DNA from: UBA4738 sp002413305
GTDB taxonomy: Bacteria; Actinomycetota; UBA4738
Direction: 5' to 3'
Assembly (NCBI GenBank): GCA_036847185.1
Contig: DAIUAM010000009.1
Location: 20,927-84,926, forward strand
DNA length: 64,000 nucleotides
Shown: positions 1 through 7,118 of the stretch, piece after piece
Layout of the letters: every line of letters starts with the position of its first letter
How positions within the stretch are numbered: position 1 is the first letter of the stretch
Made by a program: the position numbers and the translations under genes
The notes under the pieces: model-generated
The model's database searches: none
Seen by the model: the letters and a program-made list of their open reading frames with translations, nothing else
What the model was told of the DNA's origin: nothing

Positions 1-1158
1 TCAGGCTTCACGTGGCGTCGATCCGGCAGGCGCGACCGTCCCCACCCGCGCCACTTGGGGTTTGCCGTTCGGGGGCGCCTTCAGCCACCTCCGCCTTCGA
101 CGCCACACGAGGTACGTGAAGCCACCCAGGGGTATCTGGATCCCATAGGTCAGGGTGCGAAAGAGCAGGACGGCCGCCGTGATCTGCGCCTTGAACACGG
201 CTGGCGAGGCGTCCGTGTGATGGTGGCCCGCCGCGTAAAGGCCTCCGATCAGGGCCAGTTCGACGAACCCGACGCCGCCCGGGGTGATCGGCGCCGCCGA
301 CAGCAAACGGGCGAACGCGAAGACGGCCAGCGACTGGATGGCCGTGACCTCCCCGGCGGACACGCCGATGAACCGCAGCGCCAGCAGGAGGACGAGCCAC
401 AGCGCCAGGTGGCTGGCGATGGTGGTCACCGTGAGCGGCAGCCACCGCTTGCGCAGCAGGTGGATCGTCTCTTTGCGGAAGCGGACCGCGCCGTCGCCCC
501 ATGTGCTGACCGGCGGCTTGCGGACCAGCTGCCGCAGCCACGACCACGCTGCCCCGACGCCACCGCCGATGCGCCTCGCGAACTCCTTCCGCCAGAGCAT
601 GAGCGCGAACGCCACGACCGACCCCGCCAGGATGGCCAATCCGATCAGGGCGGGGATGAGCAGGGCGACGGTCGCCTTCCCGGTGACGGCCAGGAGCCCG
701 AGCGCGAAGATCGGCAGGCTGAGCTTCAGGAAGCTGTTCCACACGCCGGTCGTGGAGATGAGAAGCGCGATCTCCGAGCCCGTGAACCCCCACGAACGGA
801 ACATGGCCACCACGATCCCAATCGACACGGCTCCGCCGGCGGGGATGACGTTCGAGATGGTCGTGCCCGTCTGGTTGTTCACGGCCGCTTGGGCAAGGGT
901 CAGACCGGGCATGGCAGCGACCATCTGGGCCCAATACGTGAACAGGTTGAAGACCATGGCCGCCACCAGGACCAGCAACTGGACCGCGGTCAAGCCCCGC
1001 ATCGTTCGCCACACCGAGCCATAGCTGGCGATCTTCGGTAGGACGAGCGCGAAGATACCGACCACCACCACCAGCGAGATGACGGCCTGGATCATGCGGA
1101 GTCGACGGCGGCGGTGCGGACGTGCGACTGAGCCGGATGGGATCGTCTGGTCTGCCAC
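1..1158 (-). CDS. Lysylphosphatidylglycerol synthase TM-region / flippase-like (UPF0104) membrane protein
   Basis: A 385-residue integral membrane protein with about eight hydrophobic segments starting near residue 20 (MIQAVISLVVVVGIFALVLP). The glycine-rich stretch NVIPAGGAVSIGIV near residue 105 and the later APITPGGVGFVELALIGG are the two conserved motifs of the LPG-synthase transmembrane family (YbhN-like). The aminoacyl-transferase domain of full MprF is absent, so this is a stand-alone flippase-like protein, possibly acting on a lipid or lipid-linked glycan; the substrate cannot be told. The GTG start at 1158 follows a purine-rich GAGGGGGG. The stop lies exactly at the window edge. The basic C-terminal tail is probably cytoplasmic. 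Family assignment is firm, function is inference. Confidence 0.85.
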   Translation of the reverse strand: MADQTIPSGSVARPHRRRRLRMIQAVISLVVVVGIFALVLPKIASYGSVWRTMRGLTAVQLLVLVAAMVFNLFTYWAQMVAAMPGLTLAQAAVNNQTGTTISNVIPAGGAVSIGIVVAMFRSWGFTGSEIALLISTTGVWNSFLKLSLPIFALGLLAVTGKATVALLIPALIGLAILAGSVVAFALMLWRKEFARRIGGGVGAAWSWLRQLVRKPPVSTWGDGAVRFRKETIHLLRKRWLPLTVTTIASHLALWLVLLLALRFIGVSAGEVTAIQSLAVFAFARLLSAAPITPGGVGFVELALIGGLYAAGHHHTDASPAVFKAQITAAVLLFRTLTYGIQIPLGGFTYLVWRRRRRWLKAPPNGKPQVARVGTVAPAGSTPREA

Positions 1159-1303
1159 GAGCCCCCCTCAAGGTGACAGATGCCAGCCGGGTTCCTGCGG
1201 CCGGACTCCTCGCATCATGGCCCGTCCCGTTCGGAGTGTCTAGCCCCGAAGATCCTCACTCGAGCCGGAATGGCACAGAACGAGTTCTGGCGGGATGCCT
1301 GGG

Positions 1304-1591
1304 TCAGAGCTCGCTACGAGCCGACGCGGTGAGGAGCGCATCGATCGCATCCGGCGCTCCGGGTCGTCCCAGCAGAAAGCCCTGTCCACGATCGCAGCCC
1401 AGCAGCTTCAGGGCATCGAGCTGATCGGCGGTCTCGACTCCCTCGCCCACCACATAGAGGCCGATGGCGTGCGCCAGATCGATGATCGCCGCGACGATCG
1501 CGTCCTCACCGACCGTCACGGTCAACCCCTGGATGAACGAGCGGTCGATCTTGACGAAGTCGAGTGGGAACTGCCGCAGGTAGGCGAGCGA
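1304..1591 (-). pseudogene. C-terminal remnant of an EAL-domain (c-di-GMP phosphodiesterase) protein
   Basis: Read on the minus strand from 1591 the frame gives SLAYLRQFPLDFVKIDRSFI, then AIGLYVVGEGVETADQLDAL and LLGCDRGQGFLLGRP. These are the last conserved blocks of an EAL domain, including the K-I-D-R and E-G-V-E-T motifs. Everything N-terminal, including the EAL signature itself, is missing. The homology stops abruptly at about 1591, where a second gene remnant on the other strand begins. A TTG at 1525 could in principle start a 73-residue product, but it lies inside the conserved domain (the L of Q-G-L-T), so it is not a real start. The piece cannot be catalytically active. Confidence 0.75.
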
Positions 1592-1593
1592 GG

Positions 1594-1731
1594 GTGAAGG
1601 AGCTCGGCGGGGAGGCGAACGATCCCGCGCCGGTGCCGGGCATGGGATGGTTCGCGACCTGCAAGGACACGGCCGGGAACGAGTTCGGCCTCTGGCAGAT
1701 CGACACCTCCGCCCCGCCCCCGGCCGGGTAG
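1594..1731 (+). pseudogene. C-terminal remnant of a VOC (glyoxalase-like) protein
   Basis: The plus-strand frame from 1594 encodes 45 residues ending in a stop at 1731. They begin VKELGGEANDPAPVPGMG and continue with WFATCKDTAGNEFGLWQ. This is the characteristic last strand pair of vicinal-oxygen-chelate proteins (G-W-F-A-x-C-x-D-x-x-G-N-x-F-G-L-W-Q), with the conserved Glu in N-E-F-G. No upstream VOC sequence precedes it; it abuts the EAL remnant on the opposite strand. There is no ribosome binding site. I regard it as a deletion or rearrangement scar. It is too short to fold or act alone. Confidence 0.7.
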
Positions 1732-1767
1732 CATCACAGCAGGCTGCCCGGGCACGCTGGGGCGCCG

Positions 1768-1840
1768 GCCCCCGTAGCTCAGTGGATAGAGCACAGGTTT
1801 CCTAAACCTGGTGTCGCAGGTCCGATTCCTGCCGGGGGCA
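1768..1840 (+). tRNA. tRNA-Arg, anticodon CCT
   Basis: A complete 73-nt cloverleaf can be drawn. The acceptor stem is GCCCCCG (1768-1774) with CGGGGGC (1833-1839), discriminator A at 1840. The D arm is GCTC/GAGC, the anticodon stem CAGGT/ACCTG and the loop TTCCTAA with anticodon CCT at 1801-1803. The T arm is GCAGG/CCTGC with loop TCCGATT. The 3' CCA is not encoded. The anticodon reads AGG, a rare arginine codon in GC-rich actinobacteria. It stands alone, 36 nt after the VOC remnant. Confidence 0.95.
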
Positions 1841-2003
1841 CCGGAGTCTGTCGTGCTTCGGATGATGCCTGACGTTCCGGCGTCACCTGATCGATGACGG
1901 AATTCCGGGTGATCGTTGACGGTCTCTCCGCCTGATGCTTGATGGTGGCTTCGGCTGATGCTTGCCACACCCCATCTCTCCCGTCGCCTGGAGCGAGGAG
2001 GTC

Positions 2004-2510
2004 TCAGCCAAGGGAGCAGTCGACGATGACTTTGTTCAGAGCGCGCTCGAGGAGGGCGAGCTCCTGATCATCGAGGTGGGCGACGAACAGCTTGGAGATC
2101 CCGCGCGCGTGGACGGGCACGGTCTCGGCTAGGCGAGCGATCCCCGCCTCGGTGAGGGCAACGACCACGCCACGGCCGTCGGTACCCGCTCTGTCTCGAC
2201 GGACGAGCCCTTCTTCGGCCAGGCGGGCGACGCGACGGGACATGCCCGATCGGGAGATGAGCGCTCGGTCCGCCAGCTCGGTCATGCGCAACTCCCCGTG
2301 GGCCTCCGCGAGCTGCGCCAGCACGTCGAAGTCGGCCAGAGCCAGACCCGTCTCTCGTTCGAGATCCGTGTCGAGTCGGCGCATGAGCGTGGCGTGGGCC
2401 CGCAGCAGCGAGCGCCAGGCCTCGAACCCACGGCGGCCCGGGACCTCGTCCGCCACGAGCCGGTCGAGGAGCTCCGCGACATCCGTCTCAGGAAGTATTT
2501 GCATATGCAC
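2004..2510 (-). CDS. MarR-family transcriptional regulator
   Basis: A 168-residue winged-helix regulator. The central part has LALADFDVLAQLAEAHGELR, then MTELADRALISRSGMSRRVA as the recognition helix region, and a wing containing the D-G-R-G motif (RAGTDGRGVVVALTEAG). The C-terminal helix would form the dimer interface. The GTG at 2510 and an ATG at 2504 are both possible starts; both lie inside a perfect TGCATATGCA palindrome. It is divergent from the LUD gene, and the 71 bp between them carry repeated TTTGCA motifs, so it probably represses itself and the LUD operon. The ligand is unknown. Confidence 0.9.
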   Translation of the reverse strand: MHMQILPETDVAELLDRLVADEVPGRRGFEAWRSLLRAHATLMRRLDTDLERETGLALADFDVLAQLAEAHGELRMTELADRALISRSGMSRRVARLAEEGLVRRDRAGTDGRGVVVALTEAGIARLAETVPVHARGISKLFVAHLDDQELALLERALNKVIVDCSLG

Positions 2511-2542
2511 CTACTTCGGTCGTAAAGTATTTGCAAAAGCAA
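2493..2542. promoter_or_regulatory. Candidate MarR operator region between marR-like and LUD genes
   Basis: The 11-mer AAGTATTTGCA occurs at 2493-2503 and again at 2525-2535, 32 bp apart (three helical turns). Each copy runs into an inverted repeat: TGCATATGCA (2500-2509) and TTGC-AAAA-GCAA (2531-2542). TAAAGT (2523-2528) can serve as a plus-strand -10 and TACTTT (2524-2529) as a minus-strand -10, so a bound dimer would block both promoters. Binding by the adjacent MarR protein is inference. Confidence 0.6.
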
Positions 2543-2581
2543 GCATACAACCGCGAAGGAGCCCCGGCGAAAGGAGCGCGC

Positions 2582-3232
2582 ATGTCCACCGATCTCCAGC
2601 TCGACCTCGAACCGTCCGTCAAGCGTCGGTTCGGGACCCTGGCTGAAGACGCGCGGGTGACGCGGACCGCGGCCGCCCTCGAGGCCAACGGCATCGGAGT
2701 GTTCCGGGCGGTAGACGCCGCCGAAGCGAAGCGGATCGTCCTGGATCTCATCCCGGATGGATCGCAGGTTCATCACGGCGCGTCGCTCACGCTCGAGGTC
2801 TCCGGCATCACCGAGGCGATCGAGAAGTCCGGTCGCTACGACCCCGTGCACCCGCGGATCAGGAATCTGGATCGCAAGACCGAGGCCGAGGAGATCCGCC
2901 GCCTGTCCGCAGCACCCGACGTGATGCTCGGCAGCGTCCACGCGGTCACCGAGACCGGCTCGCTGTTGGCGGCCTCGATGGGTGGCAGTCAACTTGGACC
3001 GTACGTCAGCGGCGCCGGGCGAGTCATCCTGGTCGTGGGCACGCAGAAGATCGTGTCGGACCTCGAGGAAGGCTTGCGCCGGATCAACGAGTACGCCTTC
3101 CCGCTCGAGGACGCCCGCGCCCAGTCCGCGTATGGCATCCACAGCGCTGTGAACAAGGTCCTCATCATCAATCGGGAGATCGTCCCCGACCGCATCACCG
3201 TCGTCCTCGTCGACGAAGCTCTCGGATTCTGA
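2582..3232 (+). CDS. LUD-domain (LutC/YkgG-like) protein
   Basis: A 216-residue protein of the LUD family (DUF162), which includes LutC of the lactate-utilisation complex. Visible family features are the N-terminal helix with RTAAALEANGIGVFRAVDAA, then IPDGSQVHHGASLTLEVSGI, the central MLGSVHAVTETGSLLAASMG (the conserved A-x-T-G-S/T-L motif), and GAGRVILVVGTQKIVSDLEE. The ATG at 2582 is chosen because AAAGGAGCG lies just upstream. No LutA or LutB gene is nearby, so it is a solitary LUD protein and a lactate role is not implied. The next gene follows after 2 nt, so the two are probably co-transcribed under the MarR operator. Confidence 0.85.
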   Translation: MSTDLQLDLEPSVKRRFGTLAEDARVTRTAAALEANGIGVFRAVDAAEAKRIVLDLIPDGSQVHHGASLTLEVSGITEAIEKSGRYDPVHPRIRNLDRKTEAEEIRRLSAAPDVMLGSVHAVTETGSLLAASMGGSQLGPYVSGAGRVILVVGTQKIVSDLEEGLRRINEYAFPLEDARAQSAYGIHSAVNKVLIINREIVPDRITVVLVDEALGF

Positions 3233-3234
3233 CG

Positions 3235-4340
3235 ATGCCGGCATCGACGCTGGGTGTCGGGATCATCGGGGTCAGCCCGGTCCGGGGCTGGGCCGCCACC
3301 GCCCACATCCCGGCACTGCGGGCGCTTCCGAACTACGAGCTCCGCGCACTCAGCGCCCACAGCAAGGAGTCGGCCCGCACGGCAGGCGAGGCGTTCGGGG
3401 TCGGCGCGGTCTTCTCGGATCACGAGCTGCTGGTGGCCCAACCGGACATCGACGTGGTGGCGGTTACGGTCAAGGTGCCCCACCATGGCGAGCTCGTCTC
3501 GGCCGCCTTGGCCGCCGGCAAGGCCGTCTACTGCGAGTGGCCACTTGGCCGCGACCTCGACGACGCCCGAGCGATGGCCGCGCTCGCCGCCGAGCGGAGT
3601 GTGCGGACGGTCGTGGGGTTGCAGGCCCGCCAGGCCCCGGCGATCGAGTTCGCCCAAACACTGCTCCGCGAGGGGTACGTCGGCGAGGTCCTGTCGACGA
3701 CAATGCTCGGGGTTTCGGTCCCCGGCGACGTCGTGGTCCAGCCCAACGCCTACATGCTCGACGAGGCGAACGGGGCCAACGTGCTGACGATCGCCGTCGG
3801 CCACAGCCTGGACATCCTCACCTACGTCCTGGGCGAGTTCGCCGATCTTTCGGCCGTGTCCGACCTTCGGAGGCCGCTCATCACCATCGAGGAGACCCGG
3901 GAACGGATCGTGAAAACGGCGCCCGACCAGATCGCGGTGATCGGGACCCTGGTGTCCGGCGTGACCGCCAGCATCCACGTCCGTGAGGCCGTGGCGGGCG
4001 GCACCGGGTTCCTGTGGGAGATCAACGGCACCGACGGAACCTTGCGGGTCACCGCCGACGCCGCCCAGCCCCAGATCTATCCCTTGTCCGTCGCCGGAGC
4101 GAAGGGACGGAACGAGCCCGCCCCGCTTGCCATCCCACCGCATTGGCCGAGAAGTGGCCCGCGCTCAACGGTCTGCAGGGAGCACCCGCCGACAACGTCG
4201 GACGCGCCTACGCGGCGTTCGCGGCTGACATCGATAACGGGACCCACACCGTGCCGGACTTCGCCGACGCCGTCCGGCGCCACGAGGTCATCGCCGCCAT
4301 CGAGACGTCCGCCGCATCAGGGGAACGCGTGAAAGCGTAG
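3235..4340 (+). CDS. Gfo/Idh/MocA-family NAD(P)-dependent oxidoreductase, interrupted by a frameshift near 4130-4150
   Basis: The N-terminal Rossmann fold is clear: LGVGIIGVSPVRGWAATAHI near residue 6, then KAVYCEWPLGRDLDDARAMA, where the family usually has the E-K-P motif (here E-W-P). The first frame keeps homology to about residue 300 (PAPLAIPPHW) and then turns into low-complexity sequence that would end at 4332. The expected C-terminus continues one frame back: LAEKWPALNG, then DNVGRAYAAFAADIDNGTHT and VPDFADAVRRHEVIAAIE, ending at the stop at 4338-4340. Loss of one base near CATTGGCC would explain it. It starts 2 nt after the LUD stop. Substrate unknown; probably a sugar or polyol dehydrogenase-like enzyme. 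Confidence 0.8.
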
Positions 4341-4871
4341 TCACACGGTGCGCCCGGCGGCGGCTTCGGCCATGCTCGCGAGGTTCTGCATGTTCTTGCG
4401 CACCATGCGCTGCACCACTGCGCGGGTCATGGCGCGCATCCCGGGCTTCAGCCAATAGGGCACATAGTTCTGGGGTCGAACCTCGCACGTGAAGGAGACC
4501 ACCGCGCCATCGCCGGACGGCTGGATCGCGTAGCGGGTCGCGAAGCGCGCATGCCACTCCCTGCCGTGCTTTCGCTCCAGCGTCGACTCCGTGTCGAAGC
4601 CGAAGCGCGCATCCCGTTCGGCTTCGACCACGACGGACCGGTCGTGGAACTTCCCGTTGCCGTTCTCGCCGACCGAGGAGAACCGCTCGCCCACCGCAGC
4701 GGATCCCCACGGGGCTTCCATGGTCAGGAGCCGGAAGTTCTTGGTGGGCGACCGCTCCCCTGCCCACGCCAGATGGGTGTTGAGGTCGGAGAGCACCTCG
4801 TAGATCGCCTCGGGCGACGCCTTCGACGGGACGGACACGCGGAACGTGAGGGTCGGCGGAACCTGGCTCAT
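4341..4871 (-). CDS. SRPBCC (START/polyketide cyclase-like) protein
   Basis: A 176-residue protein with the helix-grip pattern of SRPBCC proteins. It opens with TLTFRVSVPSKASPEAIYEV, followed by LSDLNTHLAWAGE, several beta strands (VVVEAERDARFGFDTESTLE; VVSFTCEVRPQN) and a long C-terminal helix. The ATG at 4871 overlaps the stop of the upstream cupin gene in an ATGA, which decides the start and indicates translational coupling. Members bind hydrophobic ligands. No specific function can be given. Confidence 0.8.
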   Translation of the reverse strand: MSQVPPTLTFRVSVPSKASPEAIYEVLSDLNTHLAWAGERSPTKNFRLLTMEAPWGSAAVGERFSSVGENGNGKFHDRSVVVEAERDARFGFDTESTLERKHGREWHARFATRYAIQPSGDGAVVSFTCEVRPQNYVPYWLKPGMRAMTRAVVQRMVRKNMQNLASMAEAAAGRTV

Positions 4872-5251
4872 CGCGATCCCCCGATCGTCTCGTCGACCGG
4901 CCGCGCGTACTCCCGAACCTTGCCGCCCCAGTCGAGCAGCATGCACGGGTCGTCGCCGACGACCCAGGCGTCGTGACCAGGTGGGATCTGGAACACATCC
5001 CCCGGCGTGATGTCGAGCGTCGAGCCGTCGTTCACCTCCACATGCAGCCGCCCCGACAGGGCGTATCCCACATGCAGCAGCGGGCAGCTGTCCGTGCCCA
5101 TCATCGGGCGGACGTCATTGGACCAGCGCCACCCGGGTTGAAACGTGGCAAGTCCCACCGGTGTCCCGAGGACGTTGACGATGCGCTCCCCTCCATTCGG
5201 GAAGCGAGTTTCGTCGTCGGGGTGGTCGAAGTTCCCTGCGAACGCCTCCAT
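4868..5251 (-). CDS. Cupin-domain protein
   Basis: 127 residues forming one small beta barrel. LHVGYALSGRLHVEVNDGST and then ITPGDVFQIPPGHDAWVVGD match the two cupin motifs (G-x-x-x-V-x-x-G and P-G-D-x-x-x-x-P-x-x-x-H). A His near residue 60 and a His near residue 92 could bind metal; the usual Glu is not obvious. GAGGAGGGACGG precedes the ATG at 5251. It is the first gene of a two-gene operon with the SRPBCC gene. Such cupins often sense or bind small ligands; the role here is unknown. Confidence 0.85.
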   Translation of the reverse strand: MEAFAGNFDHPDDETRFPNGGERIVNVLGTPVGLATFQPGWRWSNDVRPMMGTDSCPLLHVGYALSGRLHVEVNDGSTLDITPGDVFQIPPGHDAWVVGDDPCMLLDWGGKVREYARPVDETIGGSR

Positions 5252-5340
5252 CCGTCCCTCCTCTCGTCCGGCCCGAAGGTTGTTTCGGACCTGATCGGAA
5301 CGGTAGGCGGGCGCGAGGCGCCCGTCATGAGGAGTTCTCC

Positions 5341-6963
5341 TCAGGGCTCCAGGGGCTCGAGCGACGCCAGCATCCCGCGTTGCATGGCGAACAGCGTCGC
5401 GGTCGAGCGGCTGGATGCGCCGATCTTCGTGTAGATGCGCTCGATGTGATTGCCGGCCGTCTTGGGCGTGATGTTCAACGCCCGGGCGACATGCCGCGTC
5501 GAGGCTCCGCGCGCCACGAGGACGAGGACTTCGACCTCGCGCGGGGTGAGCCCGGCCGTCGAAGCGGGCGCTCCCGAACGCTTGTGGCCGGAGACCCCCA
5601 GAACGACGTCGACGGCAGCGCCATCGAGCTTTCCGCCACGGGCCTCTGCGCGCAGGTGCGCAGCCGCTTCAGTCGTCTCCAGGGCAGGTCGGTACGGACG
5701 GTCTTCGAGCAGGGCGTGGTACACGTCGGCGGCCGCCAGATACCGGCCGAGCAGGGGGATGTCCAACCCGCGCGCCCCGCGATGGTAGCCGGAGCCGTCG
5801 AGTCGCTCGTGGTCCGACGACGCGATCGCGGCCAGCCCGGCGAGCGCCACCGGTCGGCGAAGCATCCGCTCCGTGTAGTACGCGTGGAGGCGCACCCGCT
5901 CGCGCTCTCCCTCGGTGAGCGGCTCCTTCTTGTCCCAGATGCTGTTCGCGATCGCCGTTCGGCCGATGTCATGGAGGAGCCCGGCCCGCCTTACCGTGAC
6001 GACGTCTCGCTCCGGCATGCCCGCGGCTCTCACCGCGTGCGCCGCTAGGTCGGCCACGCCACGGGAGTGCCCGGAGAACCACGGTGACTTCAGATCCGCG
6101 ATGTCAGCCAGCACCTCGAGCGCGGAGTCGAACCCCTCCTCGGTGAGCGGAGGCCGCGGCAGCGGCTCGGCATCGATGACCCGGTCCCACGTGGTCTCGT
6201 CCTGATCCCCCAGGATCTCCGGCGCTCCCTCGCAGAAGACCTGCACGAGCTCGGGCGAGAACAGCTTCCCTGCGCGGAGTCGGGCCATCTCCGTCGCTCC
6301 TTCGACTCCGTGCAGGCGATGATGGACCTCTGCGCCCTCCGCGAGTTGCATCAGCCGCACCGACATCGGCACTTCCTCCGACGCGATCCCGCGCGGCACG
6401 CCCTTGCCGTCCCACCGAGCGAACGTGTGCGACAGCGCCTCCCCAACGCCGGGGTCCAGCCCGATCCGAAGGGACACCTCCCTCGTGACGGCCCCGTGGG
6501 CGAGGAACACCGACTCGACCGTCTTCCCGCCGCTCAAGGTGATCTCCGTGGCCGCGCGGACGCGGGAGGCGACGGAGCGACCGGAGCCGGCGCGCCCGAG
6601 CACGTAGAGCATCTGGGCGAGCTGGGACGGTCCCACGTGGTACATGCCGGACCGGAACGCGATGTCGTTCCCGAACATCTGGGCGAGCTCGAAGGACTGG
6701 CCCGTGCAGACGGTGGCGAGCAACGTCACCCAGTAGGTCTCGGAGCGCTCGGCCTCATCCAGGGCGACGTGATCGGCGAGTCGCAGCGCGATCAGGCAGG
6801 AACGCAGTACGTGCTCCATGGGCTGGCCGAGCCCGAGGTCGGACGAGAAGGAGAGGACGGCCATCAGCTCCGAGAGCCTCACCCCCGATGACCGACTCGC
6901 CATCGCGCTGGACTGGTCCCTCATCACCGAACCCGTGTCGTCCCGCTCGCCCGCGGCTCGCAT
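5341..6963 (-). CDS. HD-GYP domain protein with C-terminal LuxR-type HTH
   Basis: 540 residues from the ATG at 6963, which lies 10 nt after a TAGCGT box (leaderless start). An ATG at 7071 is possible but less likely. The N-terminal third begins LSELMAVLSFSSDLGLGQPM, typical of actinobacterial HD-GYP/LuxR proteins. The HD-GYP core is intact: RRAGLLHDIGRTAIA (H-D-I-G), then SSDHERLDGSGYHRGARGLD and LGRYLAAADVYHALLEDRPY. This predicts cyclic-di-GMP phosphodiesterase or a related phosphohydrolase. The last 65 residues, LTPREVEVLVLVARGA to LNITPKTAGNHIERIYTKIG, are a LuxR HTH. It probably links nucleotide second messenger turnover to transcription. Targets unknown. Confidence 0.85.
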   Translation of the reverse strand: MRAAGERDDTGSVMRDQSSAMASRSSGVRLSELMAVLSFSSDLGLGQPMEHVLRSCLIALRLADHVALDEAERSETYWVTLLATVCTGQSFELAQMFGNDIAFRSGMYHVGPSQLAQMLYVLGRAGSGRSVASRVRAATEITLSGGKTVESVFLAHGAVTREVSLRIGLDPGVGEALSHTFARWDGKGVPRGIASEEVPMSVRLMQLAEGAEVHHRLHGVEGATEMARLRAGKLFSPELVQVFCEGAPEILGDQDETTWDRVIDAEPLPRPPLTEEGFDSALEVLADIADLKSPWFSGHSRGVADLAAHAVRAAGMPERDVVTVRRAGLLHDIGRTAIANSIWDKKEPLTEGERERVRLHAYYTERMLRRPVALAGLAAIASSDHERLDGSGYHRGARGLDIPLLGRYLAAADVYHALLEDRPYRPALETTEAAAHLRAEARGGKLDGAAVDVVLGVSGHKRSGAPASTAGLTPREVEVLVLVARGASTRHVARALNITPKTAGNHIERIYTKIGASSRSTATLFAMQRGMLASLEPLEP

Positions 6964-6973
6964 ATGGGTGCCA

Positions 6974-6979
6974 ACGCTA
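6974..6979 (-). promoter_or_regulatory. -10 box of the HD-GYP gene (leaderless type)
   Basis: TAGCGT on the minus strand, 10 nt before the ATG at 6963. It matches the TANNNT pattern seen before many genes here. Confidence 0.5.
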
Positions 6980-7102
6980 CACGGCGCTTCGGGCCCGGGG
7001 TCGCGTGGCGCTCGGAGGTGGGTCCCGGGGACTAGTCGCTCGCCGGATGACCAGCTGCCGTTCATGGACAACTGAGGTGCCGTGAGAGGGAGGCACGGCG
7101 TC

Positions 7103-7108
7103 TAGACT
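7103..7108 (+). promoter_or_regulatory. -10 box of the mgtA-like gene
   Basis: TAGACT lies 10 nt before the ATG at 7119 and no Shine-Dalgarno sequence is present between them, so the mRNA is probably leaderless or nearly so. No Mg-sensing leader can fit. Confidence 0.55.
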
Positions 7109-7118
7109 CCCCCGCGGC

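Noticed and set aside
1768..1840. tRNA-Arg as an integration site for a mobile element.
   Set aside because: No second copy of the tRNA 3' end is seen in the window, and there is no integrase or mobile gene. Only the nearby gene scars hint at past events.
1779..1970. Minus-strand frame running across the tRNA gene.
   Set aside because: It is antisense to the tRNA and has no recognisable protein features.
7072..7118. Mg-responsive leader (riboswitch or leader peptide) for mgtA.
   Set aside because: The -10 box is only 10 nt from the ATG, leaving no room for a leader.
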